Assembly (NCBI GenBank): GCA_015060225.1
Contig: SUYX01000016.1
Location: 1 to 48,985 of the forward strand
Direction of reading: 5' to 3'
Origin: Bacteroidales bacterium
GTDB taxonomy: Bacteria > Bacteroidota > Bacteroidia > Bacteroidales > UBA932
DNA length: 48,985 nucleotides
The notes beneath the pieces are model-generated. The model made no database searches, was not told the DNA's origin, and saw only the letters and a list, made by a program, of their open reading frames with translations. Position numbers and translations under genes: made by a program. Of the stretch, positions 9,263 through 18,624 are shown in pieces (position 1 is the stretch's first letter; the number at the start of each line of letters is the position of its first letter).

Positions 9263-10942
9263 ATGCGTACATTATTTTTCATTATCAGCCTTATGGCTGC
9301 TGCAACAGTGTGGGGCCAGACTTCACCCCAGATTACCGTTTCCAGTGAGAAGGTTAAGGTAAACGGAGCCGTGATGTTTGTACACAAGGTTAAAGGAGGG
9401 GAGACACTTTATTCCCTTTCCAAGGCATATCATGTTACAATTGATGATATTGTACGCAACAATGAAAGCCTTAAGGCAGGCCTGAAGGAAGGGAGTACCA
9501 TATATATCCCTTCCCCAGCCCCTGCCACAAGCCAATCCAAGGTTTCAGAAAGTACTCACCCGGAAAATACAGTTACTGCCGCAGATGAGGAGTTTGCTGA
9601 ATTTGAATTGAGCGGGGAAAACATAAGAAAGTATTCCAAAAAGAGACATAAGGTAAAGAAATCAGAGAAGCTCAGTGACATTGCACAGCAATACGGTGTA
9701 AGCGAAGAGTCTATAGTTGTATTCAACAACCTACAGAGCAGACAACTCAGAAAGAAGCAGATAATTTACATCCCTAACGGTGATTTCATCGCCCTCATGG
9801 AGAAAGCTGCAAAAGAATCTGAGGATGCCGCTGCAGAAGAGGATAAGCCTCAGGTTATCCAGCAGGAGGTTGACATCAATTTTGAAGATAACAATGCCGC
9901 TGCTCTTCCCGATATGGGAAAAGAGATGGAATTTACATACATACTTCCTCTCGGGCTGAAAGACAATATCGGCCCCGACCCAAATTTCATGGATTTCTAT
10001 GCCGGTACCCTCCTTGCCGCAGACACTCTGAAACATATGGGTTATGATGTTACCATCAACCTCATAGACCAGACAATGTTCAGTTCCTTTGAAGGTATGA
10101 CATCTGGCGGAGTTCTCCAGGACAAAAAACTCATTATAGGTCCTGTGATGTACCAAGATATGGCAAAGATGCTTCCTTATGCACACAGCGATGCCATTGT
10201 GGTATCCCCAATGGATATGAATGGTGAGCGGTTTGTTTCCTCCAACAGGAACTATATACAGGTTCCGCCGGCCCAGAGTGCACAAATTGGAAATCTTGTA
10301 GATCTGATTGTCTCAAAATCAAATCTTGAGAACAGCATAATGGTCATATATGAGAAAAACGGTGCAGATACAGCTCTGGTAAAATCGGTTCTTGAGCAAC
10401 TTGATGCAAAAGGTGCCCTTTACAATAAATTCTCATATGGAATACTTGAAGGAAGAGAGGTGATGGACAACATAATGTACGCACTTGAACCGGGTCTTGA
10501 CAATCTTGTTCTTGTCCCTTCCAACAGCGAGGCATTTGTAAGTGATGTGGTAAGGAATCTCAATCTGCTGCATACAAATCCTGCTACCGAGAAAAAGAGG
10601 TCCGTAACTTTGTTCGGCACCTCCAAATGGAGAAATTTTGAGACAATTGAAGCGGATTATTTCCACAGGATGAATCTTCATCTCTCTCTCCCATACTATG
10701 TGGATTATAGCAATCCTGTTGTAAAAAGGTTTATCATGAAATACAGGGCCCTGTACAACAGCGAACCTACACCGTTCGCTTTCCAGGGATATGACATTAC
10801 TCTTATGTTCCTACAGAACGGGAGTCTTGCAACCCAATCCAAATACCAATTCATTAGGGAGAAAAAAAATACCGGTATCCAGAATACCGGTACCACTAAT
10901 GTAGTCTATAATAAAGATTACACAATTTCTGTGATTGAGTAA
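9263..10942 (+). CDS. LysM protein with a type 1 periplasmic-binding-like domain
   Basis: The 559-residue exported protein has a signal peptide (MRTLFFIISLMAAATVWGQ). Two LysM repeats bind peptidoglycan: the first at about residues 41-84 (HKVKGGETLYSLSKAYHV), the second at about 129-172 (HKVKKSEKLSDIAQQYGV). After an acidic linker, residues about 222-520 resemble the leucine-binding-protein / type 1 periplasmic-binding fold (FTYILPLGLKDN, FYAGTLLAADTLKHMGYDV, IIGPVMYQDM, VVSPMDMNG). Such a receptor module fixed to the cell wall suggests a wall-linked binding or scaffold protein rather than an ABC transporter partner, since no transporter genes are adjacent. The domain reading is firm; the function is unknown. 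Confidence 0.8.
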   Translation: MRTLFFIISLMAAATVWGQTSPQITVSSEKVKVNGAVMFVHKVKGGETLYSLSKAYHVTIDDIVRNNESLKAGLKEGSTIYIPSPAPATSQSKVSESTHPENTVTAADEEFAEFELSGENIRKYSKKRHKVKKSEKLSDIAQQYGVSEESIVVFNNLQSRQLRKKQIIYIPNGDFIALMEKAAKESEDAAAEEDKPQVIQQEVDINFEDNNAAALPDMGKEMEFTYILPLGLKDNIGPDPNFMDFYAGTLLAADTLKHMGYDVTINLIDQTMFSSFEGMTSGGVLQDKKLIIGPVMYQDMAKMLPYAHSDAIVVSPMDMNGERFVSSNRNYIQVPPAQSAQIGNLVDLIVSKSNLENSIMVIYEKNGADTALVKSVLEQLDAKGALYNKFSYGILEGREVMDNIMYALEPGLDNLVLVPSNSEAFVSDVVRNLNLLHTNPATEKKRSVTLFGTSKWRNFETIEADYFHRMNLHLSLPYYVDYSNPVVKRFIMKYRALYNSEPTPFAFQGYDITLMFLQNGSLATQSKYQFIREKKNTGIQNTGTTNVVYNKDYTISVIE

Positions 10943-10963
10943 TATCAGCCAAGATATTTTTTT
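10941..10963 (+). terminator. Short terminator after the LysM gene
   Basis: AATATC (10941-10946), loop AGCCAA, GATATT (10953-10958) and five T follow. The stem is short and AT-rich. It overlaps the last codons of the convergent aminopeptidase gene, only 2 nt separating the two coding regions. Confidence 0.5.
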
Positions 10964-12732
10964 AACATCCACTGCGCCTCTTCTTCTGAAAGTAGGGGCG
11001 CAAGTGTTTTATACACATTGGCATTATATTCCTTTATCCATGCGCTCTCCTCGCCGTCCAGCAACTCCCAATCTACACAAGAGAGATCTACAGGCACATT
11101 TGTCAATGTCTTGAAGTTGTAGAAATCATTCATGTCGTTGAACTTCCATTCCTGCACCAATATGACGTTTTCTGTCCTTATTCCATACTCTCCCTCCATA
11201 TATACCGCAGGTTCATTGGAAATAACCATTCCAGGCTCAAGAGTTACAGGATTCTCCTCCATTCTTATGCTCTGGGGGCCCTCATGAACACAAAGATAGT
11301 GTCCTATACCGTGTCCCGTTCCGTGGAAATACATTGCAGCATCGTTGAACAGTGGTCCCCGGGCCAGAATATCGAGTTGCGACCCTCTGGTATTTTTAGG
11401 GAAGCATGCCATTGAAAGGCGTATCATCCCCTTGAGTACCAAAGTATAATGCCTCCTTTGAGCTGGAGTGAGTTCTCCCACAGGAATTGTTCTGGTTGTA
11501 TCTGTTGTACCAAAAAGATAGTGGGCGCCAGTATCCATAAGGAGAAAATTGTTCTTCCCGACAATCTGTGAGTTATCTTTGGATGCACTATAGTGCGGTA
11601 GGGCACCGGCTGGGCCAAATGCAACAATCGGTTCAAAACTCTCTCCCCTGTAGAACTCATTTTCACCTCTTAACTGAGCAAATTTCATCCCAATCTCCCA
11701 CTCCGAAAGTTCAGCTCCGGCAGCCAAAGAATCGTCAATATACTTGAGAACCTTACACCATGCCACCCCATCTGCAAGAAATGCCTTACAGAAGCCCTCT
11801 TTTTCCCAATTGTTTTTAATTGATTTATAATAATTTACAATTCCTCCATTTACTGGGTCGCCAAAAAATCTTACACCAGGGGTATCCAATGCCATGTAAT
11901 CCCTTACAGTAATCCTGCTTTTGGATACAACCCTTACTGTACTTGCCGGGAACTCTGCAAGAACAGATGAAAATGAACTGTAAGGGTGCAGTTCTATCTT
12001 GTCATCCAGCAGATGTCCCTTTACATCGTCGGGAATGGAATCCAGATTGGCAAAAAGGTGGATTGCACTGTTTGTGATTATTGCATATGACTGAGGTAAC
12101 GGATTGTACTCTATATCTGTCCCTCTAATATTGCAGAGCCATGCCACTTCATCACACATGGTAACAATATATGCAAACCTCTCTCCTCCAAGCCCCAAAG
12201 CTCTGGTTATACGTTCATGCTTTGATCTTGAGCTCTCTCCGGTATATTTTTTATCAAGCCAAATGATTGGATTGAATTGCAATTGGGGTCTCCCCTGCCA
12301 CAGTTCATCAAACGGATCATCGATGAGCACCACCCTGCATGGTGCCAATTCCCGGCTTAGAGATTCATACTCACTATATGAGAACAGGGCATGGTCTATT
12401 GCCACAACCTCCCCTTCCGGATACTGGGAAAGTATCCACTCAGCTATTGAAGGGGTCCCCGCCATCTTCATCTTCATGAGCCTTATCCCGGAGCCATTAA
12501 GTTGCGCTGCAGCCTGTACAAAATATCTGGAGTCCGTCCACAATGCTGCTCCCTTCAGGGTTACCACAAGAGTTCCTGCGGAACCGTCAAATCCGCTCAA
12601 CCATTCCCTCACCTTATAATGGGCTTGTGTATACTCCCCAAAATGGGGATCATTTGTCGGGATTATGATTGCAGATGCCCCAATCTGCTGCAATTTCTCC
12701 CTCACTGCCTGTAAATTGCCAATCCTTTGCAT
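10945..12732 (-). CDS. Xaa-Pro aminopeptidase P (M24B metallopeptidase)
   Basis: The enzyme removes N-terminal residues that precede proline. It has the three-domain, roughly 600-residue form of aminopeptidase P (595 residues). Two N-terminal creatinase-like domains (from MQRIGNLQAVREKLQ, with TDSRYFVQAA near residue 65) precede a pita-bread catalytic domain. The metal ligands are visible in order: Asp in FLLMDTGAHY, Asp in GTTDTTRTI, His in GTGHGIGHYLCVHEGP, Glu in ISNEPAVYMEGEYGIRTEN and a last Glu in that segment. No signal peptide is seen, so it acts in the cytoplasm. It has its own candidate promoter next to the terminator of nagB. Confidence 0.95.
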   Translation of the reverse strand: MQRIGNLQAVREKLQQIGASAIIIPTNDPHFGEYTQAHYKVREWLSGFDGSAGTLVVTLKGAALWTDSRYFVQAAAQLNGSGIRLMKMKMAGTPSIAEWILSQYPEGEVVAIDHALFSYSEYESLSRELAPCRVVLIDDPFDELWQGRPQLQFNPIIWLDKKYTGESSRSKHERITRALGLGGERFAYIVTMCDEVAWLCNIRGTDIEYNPLPQSYAIITNSAIHLFANLDSIPDDVKGHLLDDKIELHPYSSFSSVLAEFPASTVRVVSKSRITVRDYMALDTPGVRFFGDPVNGGIVNYYKSIKNNWEKEGFCKAFLADGVAWCKVLKYIDDSLAAGAELSEWEIGMKFAQLRGENEFYRGESFEPIVAFGPAGALPHYSASKDNSQIVGKNNFLLMDTGAHYLFGTTDTTRTIPVGELTPAQRRHYTLVLKGMIRLSMACFPKNTRGSQLDILARGPLFNDAAMYFHGTGHGIGHYLCVHEGPQSIRMEENPVTLEPGMVISNEPAVYMEGEYGIRTENVILVQEWKFNDMNDFYNFKTLTNVPVDLSCVDWELLDGEESAWIKEYNANVYKTLAPLLSEEEAQWMLKKYLG

Positions 12733-12753
12733 ATTGATATTGTAATGTTTCTA

Positions 12754-12761
12754 CAAATATA
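12754..12761 (-). promoter_or_regulatory. Candidate -7 promoter element of the aminopeptidase P gene
   Basis: Minus strand TATATTTG, an exact TAnnTTTG match, 21 nt before the start codon and immediately downstream of the nagB terminator. No convincing TTTG at -33. Confidence 0.45.
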
Positions 12762-12766
12762 ATAAA

Positions 12767-12829
12767 AGCGGAGAAAGAAATCACTATCACGGGCAATTAC
12801 AACTTCCGACAGTGATTTCTTTCTCCGCT
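12767..12829 (-). terminator. Long-stem terminator of the trxB-nagB operon
   Basis: A perfect 19-bp inverted repeat (12767-12785 and 12811-12829, AGCGGAGAAAGAAATCACT and its complement) with a 25-nt loop lies after the nagB stop. On the minus strand it is followed by TTTTATTAT. The stem is unusually long for a terminator. Confidence 0.75.
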
Positions 12830-12854
12830 ATTTAGAGTTGCCAAAAAGCAACAA

Positions 12855-13664
12855 TTACATCATTGAATCGGCATTAAGGTTATCCTTCTCAATATCCTTG
12901 AAGTATTTTACTGTTCCAACCTTAAGCTCATCAGTTGCAGCATCATCACAAACAATGATTCCCTTTGGATGCATCTGAAGTACGCTGATAGTCCACATGT
13001 GGTTTACACACCCCTCAACGGCATGGTACAAAGCTCTTGCTTTTGCATGGCCATTAGCAAGGATAAGAACCTCTTTTGCATCCATGATTGTACCTACACC
13101 TACTGTAAGGGCAGTCTTAGGAACAAGATTGATGTCATTGTCAAAGAATCTTGAATTTGCAATGATTGTATCAGTTGTAAGGGTCTTGATTCTTGTTCTT
13201 GAAGTGAGAGAAGAGCCTGGCTCATTGAAAGCAATGTGTCCGTCAGGACCGATACCACCCATGAAAAGGTCAATACCGCCATATGATTTAATCTTCTCCT
13301 CATATCTTACACACTCTGCCTCAGGATCTTCTGCATTACCGTTAAGGATATTCACATTCTCCTTCTGGATATCAATGTGTTTGAAGAAATTGTTCCACAT
13401 GAACGAATGATAGCTCTCAGGATGATCCTCAGGAAGGCCAATGTACTCATCCATATTGAAGGTAACAACATTCTTGAATGACACTTTACCCTCATTATAG
13501 AATTTGATCAGCTCCCTGTATGTACCAAGAGGAGTTGAACCGGTAGGGAGACCCAATACGAAAGGACGCTCTGCAGTTGGGGCAAAAGTGTTGATTTTCT
13601 TAACAATGTAAGCCGCAGCCCAGTGCGAAATCTGTGAGTAGGACTCTTGAATAATTAATCTCAT
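12855..13664 (-). CDS. nagB: Glucosamine-6-phosphate deaminase
   Basis: NagB converts glucosamine 6-phosphate to fructose 6-phosphate and ammonia, feeding amino sugars into glycolysis. The 269-residue protein matches the family's usual length (about 266). Motifs include [18 protein letters not shown] (phosphate site), [22 protein letters not shown] with the catalytic Asp, [19 protein letters not shown] with the catalytic His, and [18 protein letters not shown]. The start [17 protein letters not shown] aligns with the family N-terminus. It is the last gene of the trxB-to-nagB run, 22 nt after recN, and is closed by a strong terminator. Confidence 0.97.
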   Translation of the reverse strand: MRLIIQESYSQISHWAAAYIVKKINTFAPTAERPFVLGLPTGSTPLGTYRELIKFYNEGKVSFKNVVTFNMDEYIGLPEDHPESYHSFMWNNFFKHIDIQKENVNILNGNAEDPEAECVRYEEKIKSYGGIDLFMGGIGPDGHIAFNEPGSSLTSRTRIKTLTTDTIIANSRFFDNDINLVPKTALTVGVGTIMDAKEVLILANGHAKARALYHAVEGCVNHMWTISVLQMHPKGIIVCDDAATDELKVGTVKYFKDIEKDNLNADSMM

Positions 13665-13686
13665 AATCTGTTTAATTTATTTAATT

Positions 13687-15306
13687 TCATTTTGTTTCAT
13701 TCAACAGCACCCTTGCATTCTCAAGGGCAGCCTCTGTAAGTGATGATCCGCTCAGCATTCTTGCCACCTCCATAACCCTCTCCTGCGGTTCAAGCACCTT
13801 TATATGCACTGCAGCATTCTCCTGTTCATTGAACTCCTTCTGCACGAGCAGGTGTGTCCCCTTCTTGGAGGCAATCTGCGGAAGATGGGTAATTGCAAAA
13901 ATCTGCATCCTTTCACCCATTTTCCCAATCATCTCACCCATCTTGTCTGCAATGCTTCCGGAAACACCGGTATCTATCTCGTCAAAAATCATTGTAGGCA
14001 TTCCTGTATACTCAGCCATCAATGATTTCAGGCACAACATTATTCTCGACAACTCTCCTCCCGATGCAGCCTTCTGCAGAGGATTCATCTTCTTGTCCCC
14101 GTTTGCACTGAAGAGGAATGTCACATTATCCTTTCCTGTTGGAGCATACTTGTCACTCTCCTCAATCTTCACCTCAAAAATTGCATGCTGCATCTGCAAT
14201 CCCCTTATCCTCTCCTGCAAAACTGCACCAAGCTCCTTAACCTTGGATTCTCTATCCAAATGAAGCTGACATGCAAGCGATTCCCTCTTCTCTTTAAGGG
14301 TTGCCACCTGTCTCTCCAACTCAATGACCTGTTGGGAATCCTCATCTGCCCCATTCAACTCCCGCTGCAATCTCTCCTTGAGTTCCAACAGCTCCCCAAC
14401 GGAAGAAACTGAATGCTTCCTCATAAGGGAATAGAGTTCAGACAATCTCTCTTCAACCTGCTCAAGGAGTTGTGGCGAAACAACTATCTTATCCTCCATG
14501 GATTCAAGCTCCTCCTGTATATCCTTGCACTCAAGCCTGCAGCTCTCCAGCCTTTGGGTAAGCTCTTCCAATCCGGCGACAAAGTTAGAACACTTTTGCA
14601 ATAAATGCACAGCATCCTTAAAATTTTGTAATAATGGCACTCCCATCGGCTGCAAATGTGCCAAAGCTCCGGAGATTGAAGCCTTGATATCCTCAGAGTT
14701 TGCAAGCTGTTTCTGCTGTATCTCCAATTCCTCAAGCTCTCCTTCCTTGAGTTTGGCCTCCTGCAATTTCCCCAACTGGAATGCCTTGTATTCCATCTCC
14801 CCCTCTTTTCTGGCAATCTCCCCCTTAAGAGAAGCAAGTGATGCTTCAGCATCATTCAAATCTGTATATACCCGGGAATACTCCTTAAGGAGCTCTCCTG
14901 TACCCGCAAAATAATCCAACACCTTCATCTGATAATTACCGTCGGTAAGCAGCAGATGCTGGTGTTGTGCATGAATGTCCACTATTTTGGACGATATCCC
15001 CGTAAGTGCGGCCAAGGTTGCGGGTTCATCATTTATGAAGTTCCTTGTACGTCCGGAAGGAGTTATGACCCTCCTTAGAATCAGTTCTTCCCCTCCGTAC
15101 TCAAATTCCCCTTCAACCACACAGTTCTTTGTACTCTCCTTCAAAACCGAGGTATCTGTCTTGCTTCCCAAAAGGAGCGACAAAGCCCCCAACATTACAG
15201 ATTTTCCGGCTCCGGTTTCACCTGTAATTATTACCAGTCCTTGCGGAAACTCTATATCGAGGTTCTCAATGAGTGCGTAGTTCTGTATGACAAGTCTTTT
15301 AAGCAT
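13687..15306 (-). CDS. recN: DNA repair protein RecN
   Basis: RecN is an SMC-like ATPase that helps repair double-strand breaks. The 539-residue protein has the Walker A motif ITGETGAGKSVML at residues about 28-40, a long central coiled coil (about 150-370, rich in Glu, Leu and Lys), the ABC signature region ASGGELSRIMLCLK, and Walker B MIFDEIDTGVSG. The N-terminal MLKRLVIQNYALIENL is typical. Its start codon shares one base with the stop of coaBC, so the two are probably translated together. Confidence 0.96.
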   Translation of the reverse strand: MLKRLVIQNYALIENLDIEFPQGLVIITGETGAGKSVMLGALSLLLGSKTDTSVLKESTKNCVVEGEFEYGGEELILRRVITPSGRTRNFINDEPATLAALTGISSKIVDIHAQHQHLLLTDGNYQMKVLDYFAGTGELLKEYSRVYTDLNDAEASLASLKGEIARKEGEMEYKAFQLGKLQEAKLKEGELEELEIQQKQLANSEDIKASISGALAHLQPMGVPLLQNFKDAVHLLQKCSNFVAGLEELTQRLESCRLECKDIQEELESMEDKIVVSPQLLEQVEERLSELYSLMRKHSVSSVGELLELKERLQRELNGADEDSQQVIELERQVATLKEKRESLACQLHLDRESKVKELGAVLQERIRGLQMQHAIFEVKIEESDKYAPTGKDNVTFLFSANGDKKMNPLQKAASGGELSRIMLCLKSLMAEYTGMPTMIFDEIDTGVSGSIADKMGEMIGKMGERMQIFAITHLPQIASKKGTHLLVQKEFNEQENAAVHIKVLEPQERVMEVARMLSGSSLTEAALENARVLLNETK

Positions 15307-16502
15307 TACATAAGGCCCTCTATATTGTCCATGATATCGGACGCAACATCATTCTTGCTCTTGAGGGGGCACTCTACCGGCCCCTTGTCCTTAAAGAAGA
15401 GTGTTACCTTGTTGGTATCATGTCCAAATCCCGCTCCTGCATCCCTCATGGAATTGAGGACAATCATATCAAGTTTCTTTCTCTCAAGCTTTCCTGCCGC
15501 ATTGGTCCTCTCATCATTGGTCTCCAGGGCAAAACCTACTGCCACTGTCCCTTTATCCCTGTTTTCCCCAACCCAGGCTGCAATATCATTTGTAGGAGTA
15601 AGTTCCAGGTTATAGTTGCTCTTTTCCCTCTTTATCTTCTCATCAGTAACATGTGCCACAGTGAAATCTGCCACAGCAGCACACAATATAACTATATCTG
15701 CACCAGGAACATGCTCTTTGGTTGCCTCAAACATCTCCTTTGCTGTAATCACATCCACCACCTCAATGCCGGGCAATGTTGCCTTCACATTCACCGGGCC
15801 GCTCACCACTGTAACTTTTGCTCCCCTCAAGGCAGCCTCCCTTGCCAGTGCATAGGCCATTTTTCCCGACGAATGGTTTGTAATATATCTCACCGGGTCA
15901 ATTGGTTCCCTTGTAGGACCGGCTGTAATCACAACCTTTTTTCCTTCCAGTGAACCCCCTTTTGCAAAAATACCCTCTACACAGGCAACTATCTCCTCCG
16001 GCTCAGCCATCCTCCCCTTCCCTTCGAGACCGCTGGCCAATTCTCCGCTTTCGGGTTCAATTATCTCCACACCCCACCCTTTCAGAGTCTCCAGGTTCCT
16101 TTGGGTTGACGGATGTCTGTACATATCCAAATCCATGGCGGGCGCCACTGCCACCTTGCATTTTGCAGAGAGATACGATGTAAGAAGCAGGTTGTCAGCC
16201 ACACCTGAAACCATCTTGCCCATAGTATTTGCAGAACATGGGGCTATAAGGTACAAATCAGCCCACATTCCCAATGACACATGGGAATTCCAGTCACCGT
16301 TCTCGGGATTATAGAAATCTACAAGTATGGGATTCTTTGAGAGGGTGGCCATAGTCAAAGGGGTGATGAATTGTTTGGCCATCTCGGTCATGACAACCTT
16401 CACCTGGGCACCTTGTTTTACAAGCAGCCTCACAAGCATTGCAGACTTGTACGCTGCGATGCTCCCTGTAACTCCCAACAGGATATGTTTTCCCTTAAGC
16501 AT
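15306..16502 (-). CDS. coaBC: Bifunctional phosphopantothenoylcysteine decarboxylase / phosphopantothenate-cysteine ligase
   Basis: This protein carries out two steps of coenzyme A synthesis: joining cysteine to 4'-phosphopantothenate (CoaB) and decarboxylating the product with FMN (CoaC). The N-terminal flavoprotein half shows GVTGSIAAYKSAMLVRLL, the catalytic His74 in NSHVSLG, and the PAMDLDM segment. The CoaB half starts near residue 185 (KKVVITAGPTREPIDPVRYI, then NHSSGKMAYALA). Two key positions of the decarboxylase differ from E. coli: PAMD where PAMN is usual, and Ser157 (ELASGLEGKGRM) where an active-site Cys (ACG) is expected. Both may be Bacteroidetes habits. It lies between the omega-like gene and recN. 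Confidence 0.95.
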   Translation of the reverse strand: MLKGKHILLGVTGSIAAYKSAMLVRLLVKQGAQVKVVMTEMAKQFITPLTMATLSKNPILVDFYNPENGDWNSHVSLGMWADLYLIAPCSANTMGKMVSGVADNLLLTSYLSAKCKVAVAPAMDLDMYRHPSTQRNLETLKGWGVEIIEPESGELASGLEGKGRMAEPEEIVACVEGIFAKGGSLEGKKVVITAGPTREPIDPVRYITNHSSGKMAYALAREAALRGAKVTVVSGPVNVKATLPGIEVVDVITAKEMFEATKEHVPGADIVILCAAVADFTVAHVTDEKIKREKSNYNLELTPTNDIAAWVGENRDKGTVAVGFALETNDERTNAAGKLERKKLDMIVLNSMRDAGAGFGHDTNKVTLFFKDKGPVECPLKSKNDVASDIMDNIEGLM

Positions 16503-16513
16503 GCTGTAAGGTA

Positions 16514-16831
16514 TTAAGCCTCCACTTTGCGTGAGTAAATCTCACCGCTCTGGAACTCTTTTATTGCCACCAAAGTAGGTTTTGGCAATTTCTCATAATG
16601 GCGTGAGATCTCTATCTGCTCCCTGTTCTCAAATGTCTCCTCCAAAGTATCTGCAAAGTTTGAGAACTCCTCCAATTTTGCACTCAATTCCTGCTTAACC
16701 TCGGCTGCTATCTGATTCGCCCTCTTGGCAATGATCATTGTAGACTCATAAATGTTTCCTGTAGGCTCAGCAAGCTCACTCAAATTTCTGGTAACGGTGT
16801 TACCGTAAACCTTGTACTCTTTTTTCTCCAT
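16514..16831 (-). CDS. RNA polymerase omega-subunit-like protein (Rpb6 family)
   Basis: This 105-residue cytoplasmic protein resembles the Bacteroidetes form of RNA polymerase omega. Its N-terminal half (VTRNLSELAEPTGNIYESTMIIAKRANQIAAEVKQEL, with the conserved AKRANQIA helix) corresponds to the Rpb6/omega core that helps fold the beta-prime subunit. The second half is an acidic helical stretch and an Arg/Lys-ended tail (SGEIYSRKVEA). It lies 5 nt after bamD and 11 nt before coaBC; omega-like genes sit next to coaBC in many Bacteroidetes, which supports the call. Confidence 0.82.
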   Translation of the reverse strand: MEKKEYKVYGNTVTRNLSELAEPTGNIYESTMIIAKRANQIAAEVKQELSAKLEEFSNFADTLEETFENREQIEISRHYEKLPKPTLVAIKEFQSGEIYSRKVEA

Positions 16832-16836
16832 TGTAT

Positions 16837-17658
16837 TTATTTTTCTTCTTTATTTTCTGATACTGGCCTGATTGCATAGTGCTCCACCTTTGCAAAAAGG
16901 TCATCAATCTCATTCCTGAATTTTGACTCCGGATATTCGCTTATGAAATTATAGTAGTCGTCTATAAAATCGAGATATCTCTCCTTCTGCTTTTCCTCAA
17001 TACTGTTGTATGCATACTTGTACGAAGAGAGGGCTGTATAATAAAGGACACTCTCCCTGTACTGGTTGTCTGCATTATCCTTGAGGACATTCTTCAAGGC
17101 ATATCTGGCAGCCTTGTAGTCCTCCATTGTATAGTAAATTTTTGCAGATTCAAAGCTTTTTCTCTCAAGTCTCTCCATAAGATCAGCCATCATATCCTTG
17201 CATACAGGATAATACTCGCTCTGCGGATTCTCGTACATGAACTCGCTTATTACAGCCATGGCTTTCCTGGTTGGTGTCTGGTCAAGCTCATATCTGTAGG
17301 TATCATCATACAGACACTTTATCCTCAGGTATTGGGCCTCAGTATGGAATACACTTCTCGGATACACCTCTATGAATTTTGCAAGAATGGTCTCGGCTGT
17401 TGAATAGTCACCATACCTGAAATTGCTCAATCCATGATAAAATGCTACAGTATCCTCCTGCGGCAATCCCTGTACGAGGAGGTTGATATGGTCAAACATA
17501 TCTGCCGCCTTCTTGTACTTCCCTTTATTGAAATAATCGTGGGCTGCCTTGTATTTAACATCAACATCTGTGCTCCTGAGAACTTTCTCATATGTAGATA
17601 CACATGATATCTGCAACAGAGCAGCCATAGCCAATAGTATAATGTTTATATTGCGCAT
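16837..17658 (-). CDS. bamD: Outer-membrane assembly lipoprotein BamD
   Basis: BamD is the essential lipoprotein partner of BamA. The 273-residue protein has a lipoprotein signal (MRNINIILLAMAALLQISC, lipid-attached Cys about 19) and TPR-like helical repeats, including YFNKGKYKKAADMFDHIN, FRYGDYSTAETILAKFIEVYP and a C-terminal YNFISEYPESKFRNEID, the standard BamD ending. Two adjacent ATGs occur at 17661 and 17658. AAAGGAG lies just upstream; I chose 17658 because its 5-nt spacing is better. Upstream in-frame codons overlap trxB and lack a signal peptide. Confidence 0.93.
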   Translation of the reverse strand: MRNINIILLAMAALLQISCVSTYEKVLRSTDVDVKYKAAHDYFNKGKYKKAADMFDHINLLVQGLPQEDTVAFYHGLSNFRYGDYSTAETILAKFIEVYPRSVFHTEAQYLRIKCLYDDTYRYELDQTPTRKAMAVISEFMYENPQSEYYPVCKDMMADLMERLERKSFESAKIYYTMEDYKAARYALKNVLKDNADNQYRESVLYYTALSSYKYAYNSIEEKQKERYLDFIDDYYNFISEYPESKFRNEIDDLFAKVEHYAIRPVSENKEEK

Positions 17659-17669
17659 CATCACTCCTT

Positions 17670-18602
17670 TTAGTTCTCCTGCAAAAATTTCTCTGCATCC
17701 ATTGCCGCTCTGCATCCGCTGCCTGCTGCAGCAATTGCCTGCCTGTATGTCGGATCCTGAACATCACCTGCTGCAAATACTCCGGGGACATTTGTCTTCT
17801 GGCTCTTGCCCTCGGTTATGATGTAGCCTTCAGGATTTGTCTGTACAAACTCCTTGAACACCTCAGAATTTGGATGATGTCCAATCGCAAGGAAGAATCC
17901 GTGTATTTTTATTTCCCTCTCCTCTCCTGTCCTGTTGTTTACAAGTGCCGCACCTGTTACACCAAACTCATCTCCAAGAATCTCCTTGGTGTTTGTATTC
18001 CAAAGCACCTCAATATTTGGTGTATTGAGAACCCTCTCCTGCATAGCTTTGGATGCTCTCAACACATCTCTCCTTACAATCATGTAAACCTTGTTGCACA
18101 ACCCTGCAAGATAAGTTGCCTCCTCACAGGCTGTATCTCCACCTCCAACTACAGCCACATCCTTCTTCCTGTAGAAGAAACCGTCACATGTGGCACATGC
18201 AGAGACACCCTGCCCCCTGAATTTCTCCTCTGAAGGGAGTCCAAGATATTTTGCAGTTGCACCTGTTGCAATAATTACCGTATCAGCCTCAATGCTCTTG
18301 TCCCCGTCAATCTCCAGCACAAACGGTCTGCCTGAAAAATCAACTTTTGTAACTGCGCCATAACGCACCTGTGTTCCAAACCTCTCTGCCTGTTTCTTCA
18401 GATCCTCCATCATATCCGATCCTGTAACACCCTGCGGATACCCTGGGAAGTTGTCTATCTCAGTAGTTGTTGTAAGCTGTCCGCCAGGCTGTATACCCTC
18501 ATACACTACAGGGTTGAGGTTAGCTCTGGATGCATAAATGGCAGCCGTATATCCCGCAGGACCGCTACCTATAATCAAACATTTTACTCTTTCCATTTCC
18601 AA
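17670..18602 (-). CDS. trxB: Thioredoxin-disulfide reductase
   Basis: TrxB reduces thioredoxin with NADPH through FAD. The 310-residue protein has the FAD-binding GSGPAGYTAAIYASRANL at about residues 11-28, the redox-active pair in ACATCDGFFYR near residue 137 (Cys-Ala-Thr-Cys), the NADPH-binding GGGDTACEEATYLAGL, and the C-terminal FAD motif GVFAAGDVQDPTYRQAIAAA. Length and motif order are normal. It starts the trxB-bamD-omega-coaBC-recN-nagB run; no promoter with both elements was seen in the 22 nt before it. Confidence 0.97.
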   Translation of the reverse strand: MEMERVKCLIIGSGPAGYTAAIYASRANLNPVVYEGIQPGGQLTTTTEIDNFPGYPQGVTGSDMMEDLKKQAERFGTQVRYGAVTKVDFSGRPFVLEIDGDKSIEADTVIIATGATAKYLGLPSEEKFRGQGVSACATCDGFFYRKKDVAVVGGGDTACEEATYLAGLCNKVYMIVRRDVLRASKAMQERVLNTPNIEVLWNTNTKEILGDEFGVTGAALVNNRTGEEREIKIHGFFLAIGHHPNSEVFKEFVQTNPEGYIITEGKSQKTNVPGVFAAGDVQDPTYRQAIAAAGSGCRAAMDAEKFLQEN

Positions 18603-18624
18603 TAAAACATAATATCTTGCAAAG

